NCBI RefSeq assembly: GCF_025147765.1
Contig: NZ_CP102265.1
Location: forward strand, 1 to 62,500
Source of the DNA: Blautia obeum ATCC 29174
GTDB lineage: Bacteria; Bacillota; Clostridia; Lachnospirales; Lachnospiraceae
DNA length: 62,500 nt
Reading direction: 5' to 3'
Within the stretch, counting starts at the first letter, position 1. Every line of letters starts with the position of its first letter. This document shows, in pieces, positions 8,818 through 17,652 of the stretch. The position numbers and the translations under genes are program-made. Below the pieces are notes generated by a model. It was given only the letters and a program-made list of their open reading frames with translations. It made no database searches and was not told where the DNA came from.

Positions 8818-9723
8818 ATGGCTGAATCAATGAAAGATTATGAAAAAGAACTGGAAGAGTCTATGAAAACAATAGAAGAAGGCGATATTCTTACAGGGAC
8901 TGTAATCAGTGTAGATGAAAAAGAAGTAATCCTTGATCTGAAATATTATGCAGAGGGCGTGATTCCGGCAGAAAACTACAGCAGAGAACCGGGATTCAGC
9001 CTGAAGGATGAAGTACATGAAGGAGATGAAGTCTCTGCAACAGTTGTAAGAAAAGACGATGGACAGGGAAATATTCTTCTTTCCAGAGTTGAGGCAGTAG
9101 ACGTGCTGGCATGGGATAAATTAAAAGAACTGAAAGAATCCGGTGAAGTGCTGGATGTTGTAGTAAAAGGAATCACAAATGCCGGTGTTATTGCGTATGT
9201 GGAAGGTGTAAGGGGATTTATTCCAGCATCCAAACTTGCACTGAATTATGTGGAGGACACAGAAGAATATCTGAATAAACCGATTCAGGTACAGGTGCTG
9301 GATGTAGACAAAGAAAGTAAGAAACTGATTCTTTCTGCCAAAGAAATTCTCAGAGCAAAAGCGGAAGAAGAAAGAAAAAATAAAGTTTCAAACCTGGAGA
9401 TTGGTCTTGTAACAGAAGGAACTGTAGAGAGTCTTCAGCCATATGGGGCATTTGTAAATCTTGGAAATGGACTTTCCGGCCTGGTTCACATTTCACAGAT
9501 CTGTGAAAAAAGGATCAAGAAACCATCAGAGGTTCTGGCAGTGGGAGATACAGTAAAGGTCAAAGTTACTGCGATCAAAGATGGCAAACTCAGTCTCAGC
9601 ATCAAAGAAGCAACAGATATGATGGCAAAGGAAATCGAAGAAGAGGTTTACGAAGTGCCGGATGCAGGAGAGCAGGCAACGACTTCTCTGGGATCACTTT
9701 TTGCAAACATTAAATTAGATTAA
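8818..9723 (+). CDS. S1-domain RNA-binding protein (short ribosomal protein S1-like)
   Basis: 301 residues with three S1 (OB-fold) domains. The first is at about 20-85 (EGDILTGTVISVDEKEVILDL) and the second at about 100-175, with VRGFIPASKL. The third, at about 195-265, has the best consensus (VTEGTVESLQPYGAFVNLG, GLSGLVHISQI). An acidic tail follows. Firmicutes often have such short S1-like proteins instead of the six-domain S1, and they bind mRNA or ribosomes. The ATG follows AAAGGAGAACGG. It lies between a terminator and the pyrophosphatase gene, 22 bases upstream of the latter, so the two are probably cotranscribed. Confidence 0.88.
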   Translation: MAESMKDYEKELEESMKTIEEGDILTGTVISVDEKEVILDLKYYAEGVIPAENYSREPGFSLKDEVHEGDEVSATVVRKDDGQGNILLSRVEAVDVLAWDKLKELKESGEVLDVVVKGITNAGVIAYVEGVRGFIPASKLALNYVEDTEEYLNKPIQVQVLDVDKESKKLILSAKEILRAKAEEERKNKVSNLEIGLVTEGTVESLQPYGAFVNLGNGLSGLVHISQICEKRIKKPSEVLAVGDTVKVKVTAIKDGKLSLSIKEATDMMAKEIEEEVYEVPDAGEQATTSLGSLFANIKLD

Positions 9724-9745
9724 TTAATAAGAGGATTTTATTTTT

Positions 9746-11416
9746 ATGAAAAATCAGGAAAAAATTTTTGTTATCGGACACAAAAATCCGGATACAGATT
9801 CCATCTGTTCTGCAATCGCCTATTGTGATATCAAAAACAGAACTACGCAGGAAAGCAGATATATTCCAAAACGTGCAGGACAGATCAATGAAGAAACAGA
9901 ATATGTACTGAATCGTTTTGGAGTACATCCACCAGGATACTTAAGCAATATAGGAACACAGGTAAAGGATATGGATATCCGCCTGAGTCCGGAAGCAAAT
10001 AAGAGCATGTCACTGAAAAATGCATGGGATCTGATGCAGGAAAACAGCATCGTTTCTCTGCCGATTCGTGAAAAAGACGGCACATTGGAAGGCCTGATCA
10101 CAATTGGTGATATTGCAAAAACATATATGGATACAACAGACAGCTATCTTCTTTCCAGAGCGAGAACGCAGTATCAGCGAATCGCTGAGACAATCGGAGG
10201 AAAAGTGATCGAAGGTAACGCACATGGATATTTTATCCAGGGAAAGATTATGGTAGCAACTGCCAATCCGGATAAGATGAAAGAATATGTAGAAGAAAAT
10301 GATATGGTCATCATGGGTAATCGTGAAGAAGACCATCTGCAGGCGATTGAGCAGAATGTAAGCTGTATCATCGTTGGAATGGGGATTGAAGTTACCGAAA
10401 AGGTACTGAAACTGGCACATGAGAAAGATATAGTCATTATTTCTTCTCCGTATGATACCTTTACGATCTCACGTCTGATCAATCAGAGTATTCCTGTTAA
10501 ATATATCATGAAAACAGATAATCTGGTTACATTTAACACAGAAGATTTTACAGATGATATTCAGGAAGTAATGATCAAACATCGTCATCGTGCATTTCCG
10601 GTCATCAACAAAAAGGGCAAATGTATTGGTACGATTTCCAGACGTAATTTTCTGGACATGCACAGGAAAAAAGTGGTTCTGGTAGATCATAATGAAAAAG
10701 ACCAGGCTGTAGATAATATTGATAAGGCTGATATCATGGAGATCATTGATCATCACAAACTGGGCACACTGCAGACAATGCAGCCGATCAGTTTCCGAAA
10801 TCAGCCGGTTGGCTGTACAGGCACGATCATGTATCAGATGTATGGAGAACAGAAACTGGAGATTCCGCCTAAAATCGCCGGACTTCTCTGCGCTGCGATC
10901 ATTTCTGATACACTGATGTTCCGTTCTCCGACCTGTACACTGCAGGACAAAATGGCTGCAGGTGCACTTGCACTTATTGCAGACATTTCCATTGAAGAAT
11001 TTGCAAGAGAAATGTTTAAGGCAGGAAGCAATCTGAAAGACAAATCTCCGGAGGAAATCTTCTATCAGGATTACAAGAAGTTTATTGCAGAGGGAGATAT
11101 CTGCTTCGGTGTAGGTCAGATCAGCTCCATGGATGCAGATGAACTGCGCGAGATCAAAGAGCGTCTGATTCCGTTTATGGTCAGCGAATGCGGACGTCAT
11201 GGTGTATCAAGAGTATACTTTATGCTGACAGATATTATGGAGCAGTCTACAGAGCTTCTGTTCTATGGCGAGGGAAGTGAGGAAATGGCTGTCAATGCAT
11301 TTAAGATTGAACCTAAGGATGGAACGATTTATCTGAAAGGTGTCGTATCACGTAAGAAACAGCTGATTCCGCCACTTATGGAGGCCGCACAGATGATCGG
11401 CAGCGATTACGTATAA
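9746..11416 (+). CDS. Manganese-dependent inorganic pyrophosphatase with CBS and DRTGG inserts
   Basis: Cytoplasmic family II (DHH) pyrophosphatase, hydrolysing PPi to phosphate and so pulling biosynthetic reactions forward. 556 residues, the length of the CBS-containing subtype. The metal-binding start GHKNPDTDS is at residues 11-19. CBS, DRTGG and CBS regions run through about 70-310. The DHH motif (IIDHHKLG) lies near 333-339 and a DHHA2 domain closes the protein. In this subtype adenine nucleotides bound to the CBS pair regulate activity; that is family knowledge. The flavin reductase gene follows after 15 bases. Confidence 0.92.
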   Translation: MKNQEKIFVIGHKNPDTDSICSAIAYCDIKNRTTQESRYIPKRAGQINEETEYVLNRFGVHPPGYLSNIGTQVKDMDIRLSPEANKSMSLKNAWDLMQENSIVSLPIREKDGTLEGLITIGDIAKTYMDTTDSYLLSRARTQYQRIAETIGGKVIEGNAHGYFIQGKIMVATANPDKMKEYVEENDMVIMGNREEDHLQAIEQNVSCIIVGMGIEVTEKVLKLAHEKDIVIISSPYDTFTISRLINQSIPVKYIMKTDNLVTFNTEDFTDDIQEVMIKHRHRAFPVINKKGKCIGTISRRNFLDMHRKKVVLVDHNEKDQAVDNIDKADIMEIIDHHKLGTLQTMQPISFRNQPVGCTGTIMYQMYGEQKLEIPPKIAGLLCAAIISDTLMFRSPTCTLQDKMAAGALALIADISIEEFAREMFKAGSNLKDKSPEEIFYQDYKKFIAEGDICFGVGQISSMDADELREIKERLIPFMVSECGRHGVSRVYFMLTDIMEQSTELLFYGEGSEEMAVNAFKIEPKDGTIYLKGVVSRKKQLIPPLMEAAQMIGSDYV

Positions 11417-11431
11417 ATCGGAGGAAAACAA

Positions 11432-12037
11432 ATGGCAAAACAAACATGGAAACCAGGCAATATGATCTACCCGATCCCGGCAGTCATGGTGAGCGTTACA
11501 GATGGGAAAGGGCAGGATGATATTATAACGGTTGCATGGACCGGTACCATCTGTACCAATCCTCCGATGGCTTATATTTCAGTAAGACCGGAGCGTTTTT
11601 CCTATCACATGATAAAAGAAACCGGAGAATTCGTGATCAATCTGACAACAGAAGAACTTGCTGCAGCAACGGATTACTGTGGAGTCAGATCCGGACGTGA
11701 TGTAGATAAATTCAAAGAGACTGGACTTACGAGAGAAAAGGCGGATATCGTAAAAGCACCGATGATAAAAGAGGCTCCGGTATCAATCGAATGCAGAGTA
11801 AAAGAAATCAGAGAGCTTGGTTCACATCATATGTTTCTGGCAGAGGTTGTTGCAGTTCATGCAGACGAACGTTATATGGACGAAAATAATCGTTTTGACC
11901 TGAACAAAGCCAGACCGCTGGTCTATTCTCATGGAGAATATCTTGGCACAGGAAAGAAGCTGGGAACTTTTGGATACAGTGTAAAAAAACGTAAAAAAAC
12001 TGTTCCCCCAAAAACGAAAAAGACCGCCAAGCCTTGA
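11432..12037 (+). CDS. Flavin reductase-like FMN-binding protein
   Basis: 201 residues with the split-barrel flavin reductase fold. The N-terminal half has YPIPAVMVSV and the family-typical segment ending in PPMAYISVRPER, then ETGEFVINLTTEEL. A Lys-rich tail (about 185-201) is probably disordered. Members bind FMN and often reduce flavin with NAD(P)H or serve as electron carriers; the partner here is unknown. RBS GGAGG precedes the ATG. It probably shares the transcript of the pyrophosphatase gene. Confidence 0.88.
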   Translation: MAKQTWKPGNMIYPIPAVMVSVTDGKGQDDIITVAWTGTICTNPPMAYISVRPERFSYHMIKETGEFVINLTTEELAAATDYCGVRSGRDVDKFKETGLTREKADIVKAPMIKEAPVSIECRVKEIRELGSHHMFLAEVVAVHADERYMDENNRFDLNKARPLVYSHGEYLGTGKKLGTFGYSVKKRKKTVPPKTKKTAKP

Positions 12038-12048
12038 TTTAAAAGAGA

Positions 12049-12077
12049 TTGCAGAATACTGCTGTTTATGGTAAAAT
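12049..12077 (+). promoter_or_regulatory. Promoter of the shikimate kinase gene
   Basis: -35-like TTGCAG (12049-12054) and -10-like TAAAAT (12072-12077) with a 17-base spacer, ending 42 bases before the ATG. Confidence 0.5.
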
Positions 12078-12119
12078 ATTCTTTAAGCAATTCATAAGAG
12101 ACAGGAGAAAAGAAATTTT

Positions 12120-12620
12120 ATGAATAATATAACGTTGATAGGAATGCCGGGAGCAGGAAAAAGTACAATAGGGGTTGTACTGGCGAAGGTATTGGGCTAT
12201 CAGTTCCTTGATTCCGATCTTCTGATTCAGAAACAGGAAAAGAGACGCCTGTCCGAAATCATAGAAGAAGAAGGATATAAAGGATTTAAAGATGTTGAGA
12301 ATCGTGTCAATGCATCAATAGAGGCAGAGAATACGGTCATTGCAACAGGTGGAAGCGTTGTTTACTGCGAAGAAGCCATGGAACATCTGAAATCCATAGG
12401 AACCGTTGTGTATTTGAAATTGTCTTTAAATGCTCTTTCAAAGCGACTCGGAAATCTGAAGGGCAGAGGCGTTTTGCTGAGAGAAGGACAGACCCTTACG
12501 AATCTGTATGAAGAAAGAACTCCATTGTACGAAAAGTACGCAGATATTGTGATAGATGAAGAGGGGAAAGATCTGGAAGCAAGTCTGGAGATTCTTTTGA
12601 AAACACTGAAAGAAAAGTAA
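12120..12620 (+). CDS. aroK: Shikimate kinase
   Basis: Phosphorylates shikimate at the 3-hydroxyl with ATP in the chorismate pathway. 166 residues, normal size. P-loop GMPGAGKST near residues 8-16, the acidic pair in FLDSD for magnesium and substrate, and ATGGSVVY (Walker B-like GG motif) near 78-85. It stands apart from other aromatic-amino-acid genes in this window, with a promoter upstream and the separate murA promoter downstream. Confidence 0.93.
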   Translation: MNNITLIGMPGAGKSTIGVVLAKVLGYQFLDSDLLIQKQEKRRLSEIIEEEGYKGFKDVENRVNASIEAENTVIATGGSVVYCEEAMEHLKSIGTVVYLKLSLNALSKRLGNLKGRGVLLREGQTLTNLYEERTPLYEKYADIVIDEEGKDLEASLEILLKTLKEK

Positions 12621-12670
12621 GAGTAACCATTGAAAAGCAGGGGAGCAGAAGCGTACAGAGGAAATTTTTA

Positions 12671-12698
12671 TTTACAAATGTGAAATTTGTGTTATAAT
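12671..12698 (+). promoter_or_regulatory. murA promoter with an inverted repeat in the spacer
   Basis: -35 TTTACA (12671-12676) and -10 TATAAT (12693-12698), spacer 16. Between them ACAAAT (12674-12679) and ATTTGT (12685-12690) form an inverted repeat that could be an operator or chance. Confidence 0.55.
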
Positions 12699-12805
12699 AC
12701 GAAACTGAGCTTTTTAACAAAGTATTAAAAGTTTTTAAAAGTCTGATAATAAATTTCTGATATTTGCTTCGGCTTACGGAGTGAAAATAATTATAGAGGT
12801 GCTTT

Positions 12806-14098
12806 ATGGAACAGTATGTAATTAAAGGCGGCAACCCGTTAGTGGGAGAAGTAGAAATTGGTGGCGCCAAAAATGCTGCACTTGCAATTCTTTCTGCAGC
12901 AATTATGACGGATGAAACAATCCTTATCGAGAACCTGCCTGATGTAAGAGACATTAATGTTTTATTGGAAGCAATCGCCGGTATTGGCGCACAGGTAGAG
13001 CGAATTGACAGATCTACAGTAAAAATCAATGGTTCTACGATCAACGACATCAGCGTTGATTATGAATATATTAAAAAAATCCGTGCATCCTATTATCTTC
13101 TGGGTGCATTACTTGGTAAATACAAACATGCAGAAGTACCGCTTCCTGGCGGATGCAACATCGGAAGTCGTCCGATAGACCAGCATCTCAAAGGATTCCG
13201 TGCACTTGGTGCATCTGTGAATATTCTTCACGGTGCGATCGTTGCCGAGACAGAGAATCTTCACGGAAGTCATATCTTCCTGGATGTAGTTTCTGTAGGA
13301 GCTACGATCAATATCATGATGGCAGCATCTATGGCGTCAGGACGTACGATAATTGAGAATGCAGCAAGAGAGCCGCATGTCGTTGATGTTGCGAACTTCC
13401 TGAACAGCATGGGCGCCAACATCAAAGGTGCAGGTACAGATGTTATCCGTATCAAAGGTGTTGAGAAACTTCACCGTACTGAATATTCCATCATCCCGGA
13501 TCAGATTGAAGCCGGAACATTTATGTTCGCAGCTGCAGCAACCGGTGGTGATGTTACCGTTAAGAATGTTATCCCGAAACATCTGGAAGCAACTACAGCC
13601 AAACTGGAAGAAATCGGCTGTGAGGTTGAAGAATTTGATGATGCTGTACGTGTACGTGCAGGCAAGAGACTTCACCGCACACATGTGAAGACACTTCCTT
13701 ATCCGGGATATCCGACAGATATGCAGCCGCAGATCGCAGTAACTCTGGCACTTGCAGAAGGAACCAGTATTGTTACGGAGAGTATTTTTGAAAACCGTTT
13801 CAAATATGCGGACGAGCTTTCCAGAATGGGAGCATGCATTAAAGTCGAAGGTAATTCAGCAATCATCGACGGTGTCAAGAAACTGACAGGCGCAAGAGTA
13901 AGTGCACCGGATCTCCGTGCAGGAGCAGCACTTGTCATTGCAGGTCTGGCAGCAGACGGAATCACTGTTGTTGATGATATCGTTTATATCCAGCGTGGAT
14001 ATGAGAATTTCGAAGAGAAACTGAGAAGTCTCGGTGCTGAGATTGAGAAAGTTTCCAGTGAGAAAGAAATCCAGAAATTCCGTCTTCGCGTAGGATGA
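12806..14098 (+). CDS. murA: UDP-N-acetylglucosamine 1-carboxyvinyltransferase MurA
   Basis: First committed enzyme of peptidoglycan synthesis: transfers enolpyruvate from PEP to UDP-GlcNAc in the cytoplasm. 430 residues. The active-site loop reads LPGGCNIGSRPID with the catalytic cysteine at residue 117, the residue alkylated by fosfomycin. Other family blocks include GGAKNAALAI near the N-terminus and YPTDMQPQ. Firmicutes often have two MurA paralogues; only one is visible here. It has its own promoter and a 5' leader of about 100 bases. Confidence 0.97.
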   Translation: MEQYVIKGGNPLVGEVEIGGAKNAALAILSAAIMTDETILIENLPDVRDINVLLEAIAGIGAQVERIDRSTVKINGSTINDISVDYEYIKKIRASYYLLGALLGKYKHAEVPLPGGCNIGSRPIDQHLKGFRALGASVNILHGAIVAETENLHGSHIFLDVVSVGATINIMMAASMASGRTIIENAAREPHVVDVANFLNSMGANIKGAGTDVIRIKGVEKLHRTEYSIIPDQIEAGTFMFAAAATGGDVTVKNVIPKHLEATTAKLEEIGCEVEEFDDAVRVRAGKRLHRTHVKTLPYPGYPTDMQPQIAVTLALAEGTSIVTESIFENRFKYADELSRMGACIKVEGNSAIIDGVKKLTGARVSAPDLRAGAALVIAGLAADGITVVDDIVYIQRGYENFEEKLRSLGAEIEKVSSEKEIQKFRLRVG

Positions 14099-14191
14099 TA
14101 AAAATTGTCACTTCTTATACTTGACAATTATATAAAATGAGTATATTGTATGTACTGCAATATCAACTAAGAATAACTAAATAAAACGGCC

Positions 14192-14344
14192 TTTTATTCA
14201 GAGTGGTGGAGATACAAAGGATCTGAGAAGCCACGGCAACCCCTTTATGTATGAGGAAGGTGCCAACCTGAGCGAGACATCGAACAATAAGAGGATTGAA
14301 ATAAATTTCAAGACAGTCCTGTTGTTGGGGCTGTCTTATTTGTT
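14192..14344 (+). promoter_or_regulatory. SAM-I (S-box) riboswitch with terminator, upstream of metK
   Basis: The aptamer spans about 14192-14296. It has the S-box core: GAGATACAAAGGATCTGAGA, then GCCACGGCAACC (about 14230-14241), then GAAGGTGCCAACCTG (about 14255-14270) and the closing 3' strand. An expression-platform terminator follows: AAGACAG (14310-14316) with CTGTCTT (14331-14337) and then T-rich sequence. When SAM is abundant the terminator should form and metK be switched off. The assignment rests on conserved core sequences and position. Confidence 0.92.
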
Positions 14345-14428
14345 GTTGATTGCAGAATTACGAGAATTGCAGAGCAATGGAGTAATTCGTAGAACATTTA
14401 ACTGGTTATTTACAGAAAGAGGTTAACA

Positions 14429-15613
14429 ATGGAGAAAGAAAAAATTTTATTTACTTCTGAATCAGTAACAGAAGGCCATCCGGACAAAATGTGCGATGCC
14501 ATTTCTGATGCGATTCTTGACGCAATCATGAAAGAAGACCCGATGGGACGTGTTGCATGCGAGACAGCAACAACAACAGGTCTTGTACTTGTAATGGGTG
14601 AGATTACAACAAGTGCTTATGTTGACATCCAGAAAATCGTAAGAGATACCGTAAGAGAAATCGGCTATACACGTGGAAAATACGGTTTTGATGCAGAAAC
14701 ATGTGCAGTTATCACAGCAATCGATGAGCAGTCCACAGACATCGCAATGGGAGTTGACAAAGCTCTGGAAGCAAAAATGGGTGAAGACGAGATCGATGCG
14801 ATTGGTGCCGGAGACCAGGGTATGATGTTTGGATATGCTTCCAATGAAACAGAAGAATATATGCCATATCCGATCAACATGGCACACAAACTTGCACGTC
14901 AGCTGACAAAAGTCCGCAAAGATGGAACTCTGCCATACTTAAGACCAGACGGAAAAACACAGGTAACTGTTGAATATAACGAAGAAGGAAAACCGATCCG
15001 TATCGATGCAGTTGTATGCTCTACACAGCATGATCCGGAAGTTACACAGGAACAGATTCATGAAGATATCAAAAAATATGTATTCGATGAAATCATTCCT
15101 GCTGATATGGTTGATGACGAGACAAAATATTTCATCAATCCTACAGGACGTTTTGTAATCGGTGGACCTCATGGTGACAGTGGACTTACAGGTCGTAAGA
15201 TCATCGTTGATACTTACGGTGGAGCAGGACGTCATGGCGGCGGTGCTTTCTCTGGTAAAGACTGCACAAAAGTTGACCGTTCCGCAGCTTATGCAGCACG
15301 TTATGTTGCAAAGAATATTGTTGCAGCAGGACTGGCTGACAAATGTGAAATCCAGCTTTCTTATGCAATCGGTGTAGCAAAACCTACTTCCATCAATGTG
15401 AACACATTTGGAACAGGCAAACTTTCCGATACAGAACTTGTAGAAATCATTCGTGAAAACTTCGATCTTCGTCCGGCAGGAATCATTCGTATGCTTGACC
15501 TGAGAAGACCAATCTACAAACAGACTGCTGCTTACGGACATTTCGGACGTACAGATGTAGATCTTCCATGGGAAAAACTGGACAAAGTCGAAAATCTTAA
15601 GAAATATCTGTAA
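14429..15613 (+). CDS. metK: S-adenosylmethionine synthetase MetK
   Basis: Makes S-adenosylmethionine from methionine and ATP, the methyl donor for RsmA, RsmI and other methyltransferases nearby. 394 residues. Recognised blocks are SVTEGHPDKMCD near the N-terminus, GAGDQGMMFGYA in the middle, and GGPHGDSGLTGRKII, followed by GGGAFSGKD. The AGAAAGAGG site lies upstream of the ATG. The preceding S-box riboswitch explains its regulation, as feedback by its own product. Confidence 0.98.
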   Translation: MEKEKILFTSESVTEGHPDKMCDAISDAILDAIMKEDPMGRVACETATTTGLVLVMGEITTSAYVDIQKIVRDTVREIGYTRGKYGFDAETCAVITAIDEQSTDIAMGVDKALEAKMGEDEIDAIGAGDQGMMFGYASNETEEYMPYPINMAHKLARQLTKVRKDGTLPYLRPDGKTQVTVEYNEEGKPIRIDAVVCSTQHDPEVTQEQIHEDIKKYVFDEIIPADMVDDETKYFINPTGRFVIGGPHGDSGLTGRKIIVDTYGGAGRHGGGAFSGKDCTKVDRSAAYAARYVAKNIVAAGLADKCEIQLSYAIGVAKPTSINVNTFGTGKLSDTELVEIIRENFDLRPAGIIRMLDLRRPIYKQTAAYGHFGRTDVDLPWEKLDKVENLKKYL

Positions 15614-15620
15614 AATACAC

Positions 15621-15646
15621 AACGGTTTTCAAAACTACCGTTTTTT
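15621..15646 (+). terminator. Terminator after metK
   Basis: AACGGT (15621-15626) pairs with ACCGTT (15637-15642), followed by further T residues. Confidence 0.75.
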
Positions 15647-15696
15647 CATGGATTTTATAGAAAATTTAGAGATAAGAATATAGTGATATGATATAA

Positions 15697-15746
15697 TGAA
15701 CGCATATATAGCGAAGAATAACTTCGGTATTGTGCGTTCATTTTTT
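15697..15746 (+). terminator. Second terminator-like hairpin, before the histidine kinase
   Basis: TGAACGCA (15697-15704) pairs with TGCGTTCA (15733-15740), with an inner CGAAG/CTTCG stem and a T run after it. A TATAAT box sits directly before it (15692-15697), so transcription starting there would lose part of the stem. It most likely stops readthrough from metK. Confidence 0.65.
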
Positions 15747-15789
15747 GCTTAAGAAGCAATTATAAGTTTTACAGAAACGAGGGAATTTC

Positions 15790-16947
15790 ATGAAACTGAA
15801 AAACAGAATCATTGTGGGATTCATGATGGTAATATTGGTACCGCTTCTTTTATTTGCTGCTGCCCTGTTTGGAATCAGTGAGACACAGCACAGGAATGCA
15901 GCCAATAGTGAATCTGCGCAGGAGACATCCTATGATATTACAATTTCCGATACGGGAAGCAGTCAGGCAAGAATCCAGATCATGACGAAGGATCTTTTTT
16001 TTACTGCTTTTATCATTCTTATCTTCACAGGCGTTTCTGTGGGTCTGTGGATATACAGAAGTGTGGCGGCGCCGCTGGTCAAACTGCGAAAGGCGACGCA
16101 GAATATCAAGGAAGGAAATCTGGATTTTGTTCTGGATGTCGAGGGAACCGATGAATTTTCGGAGCTTTGCCGGGATTTTGAAGAGATGCGCCGCAGACTG
16201 AAAGAATCAGCAGAAGAAAAAATCGCCATGGATAAGGAAAATAAAGAATTGATCAGCAACATTTCCCATGACCTCAAGACTCCGATCACAGCGGTGAAGG
16301 GATATGTAGAAGGAATCATGGATGGTGTGGCAGATACACCGGAGAAGATGGACCGCTATGTCAGGACGATTTACAATAAGACCAATGAGATGGATCATCT
16401 GATCAATGAGCTGACGTTCTATTCTAAAATTGATACGAACCGTATCCCATATACATTCAGTAAGCTGAATGTAGAAGATTATTTCTCTGACTGCGCAGAA
16501 GAAGTGGGACTGGAGCTGGAAACAAGAGGTATCCAGCTCTGCTATGCAAATTATGTAGATAAAGATGTGCTTGTAATTGCAGATGGCGAGCAGATTCGAA
16601 GAGTGATTCATAATATCATCAGCAATGCCATTAAATATATGGATAAGCAGAATGGAATGAAGGGCATTATACAGATAAGAGTAAAAGATGTCGGAGATTT
16701 CGTACAGGTTGAGATTGAGGATAATGGCAAGGGAATTGCATCCAAAGATCTGCCGTATATTTTTGACCGTTTCTACAGGACGGATGTTTCACGTAATTCA
16801 TCCAAGGGAGGAAGCGGAATCGGTCTTTCTATCGTTCGTAAGATTCTGGAGGATCATGGTGGCAAAGTGTGGGCAACCAGTCGGGAAGGAATCGGAACGA
16901 TCATGTACTTTGTTTTGAGAAAATATCAGGAGGTACCTATGAAATGA
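15790..16947 (+). CDS. Membrane sensor histidine kinase
   Basis: 385 residues. A first transmembrane helix at about 8-29, a short outer loop (about 30-65), a second helix at about 68-86, then a HAMP linker to about 140. The HisKA box ISHDLKTPITA has the phospho-accepting His at residue 160. The ATPase domain shows NIISNAIKY (N box) and DNGKGI and GSGIGLSI (G boxes) in the last third. The sensed signal is unknown; the short outer loop gives few clues. Its stop overlaps the response-regulator ATG (ATGA), a classic two-component operon. Confidence 0.93.
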   Translation: MKLKNRIIVGFMMVILVPLLLFAAALFGISETQHRNAANSESAQETSYDITISDTGSSQARIQIMTKDLFFTAFIILIFTGVSVGLWIYRSVAAPLVKLRKATQNIKEGNLDFVLDVEGTDEFSELCRDFEEMRRRLKESAEEKIAMDKENKELISNISHDLKTPITAVKGYVEGIMDGVADTPEKMDRYVRTIYNKTNEMDHLINELTFYSKIDTNRIPYTFSKLNVEDYFSDCAEEVGLELETRGIQLCYANYVDKDVLVIADGEQIRRVIHNIISNAIKYMDKQNGMKGIIQIRVKDVGDFVQVEIEDNGKGIASKDLPYIFDRFYRTDVSRNSSKGGSGIGLSIVRKILEDHGGKVWATSREGIGTIMYFVLRKYQEVPMK

Positions 16948-17633
16948 GTAAAATACTGATCATCGAAGATGAAGAAGCAATTGCAGATCTGGAGAAGGAT
17001 TATCTGGAACTTTCCGGATTTGAAGTAGAGATAGCAAACAGAGGAGATGTGGGCCTTGAAAAAGCACTCAATGAAGATTATGATCTGATTATACTGGATC
17101 TGATGCTTCCGGAAGTAGATGGGTTTGATATATGCCGTCAGGTACGTCAGGAGAAAAATATCCCGATCATTATGGTATCTGCAAAGAAAGATGATATTGA
17201 TAAGATTCGTGGACTCGGTCTTGGCGCGGATGATTATATGACCAAGCCATTCAGTCCGAGTGAACTGGTGGCCAGAGTAAAAGCACATATGGAGCGATAC
17301 AACAGACTGGTAGGTTCCAGTGCGGTAAAGAATGATATTATTGAAATCCGTGGCATCAAGATAGACAAGACAGCGAGACGTATCTGGGTAAATGGAGAAG
17401 AAAAAACATTTACGACCAAGGAATTTGATCTCCTTACTTTTTTGGCAGAGAACCCGAACCGCGTATTTACAAAAGCAGAGCTGTTCCGCCAGATCTGGGA
17501 TATGGAGTCTGTAGGAGATATTGCAACTGTCACGGTTCATATCAAGAAGATCCGTGAAAAAATCGAATTCAATACAGCGAAACCTCAGTATATAGAAACT
17601 ATATGGGGCGTAGGTTATCGATTCAAGGTATAA
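16944..17633 (+). CDS. OmpR-family response regulator
   Basis: About 229 residues. The start chosen is the ATG that overlaps the kinase stop. An in-frame ATG 75 bases upstream would place 25 extra residues inside the kinase gene. The receiver domain is at 1-120, with the acidic pair in IIEDEE, phospho-acceptor Asp in LIILDLMLPEVDG, and conserved KPF. The winged-helix DNA-binding domain follows, with TTKEFDLLTFLAENPNRVFTK and VTVHIKKIREKIE, then the C-terminal GVGYRF. Targets cannot be read from the sequence. The decarboxylase gene follows 19 bases later and may be cotranscribed. Confidence 0.94.
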   Translation: MSKILIIEDEEAIADLEKDYLELSGFEVEIANRGDVGLEKALNEDYDLIILDLMLPEVDGFDICRQVRQEKNIPIIMVSAKKDDIDKIRGLGLGADDYMTKPFSPSELVARVKAHMERYNRLVGSSAVKNDIIEIRGIKIDKTARRIWVNGEEKTFTTKEFDLLTFLAENPNRVFTKAELFRQIWDMESVGDIATVTVHIKKIREKIEFNTAKPQYIETIWGVGYRFKV

Positions 17634-17652
17634 CAGACATGGAGAATCTTTA

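Noticed and set aside
15692..15697. TATAAT directly before the kinase as a strong promoter
   Set aside because: No matching -35 was found, and the box abuts a terminator-type hairpin, so its use is uncertain.
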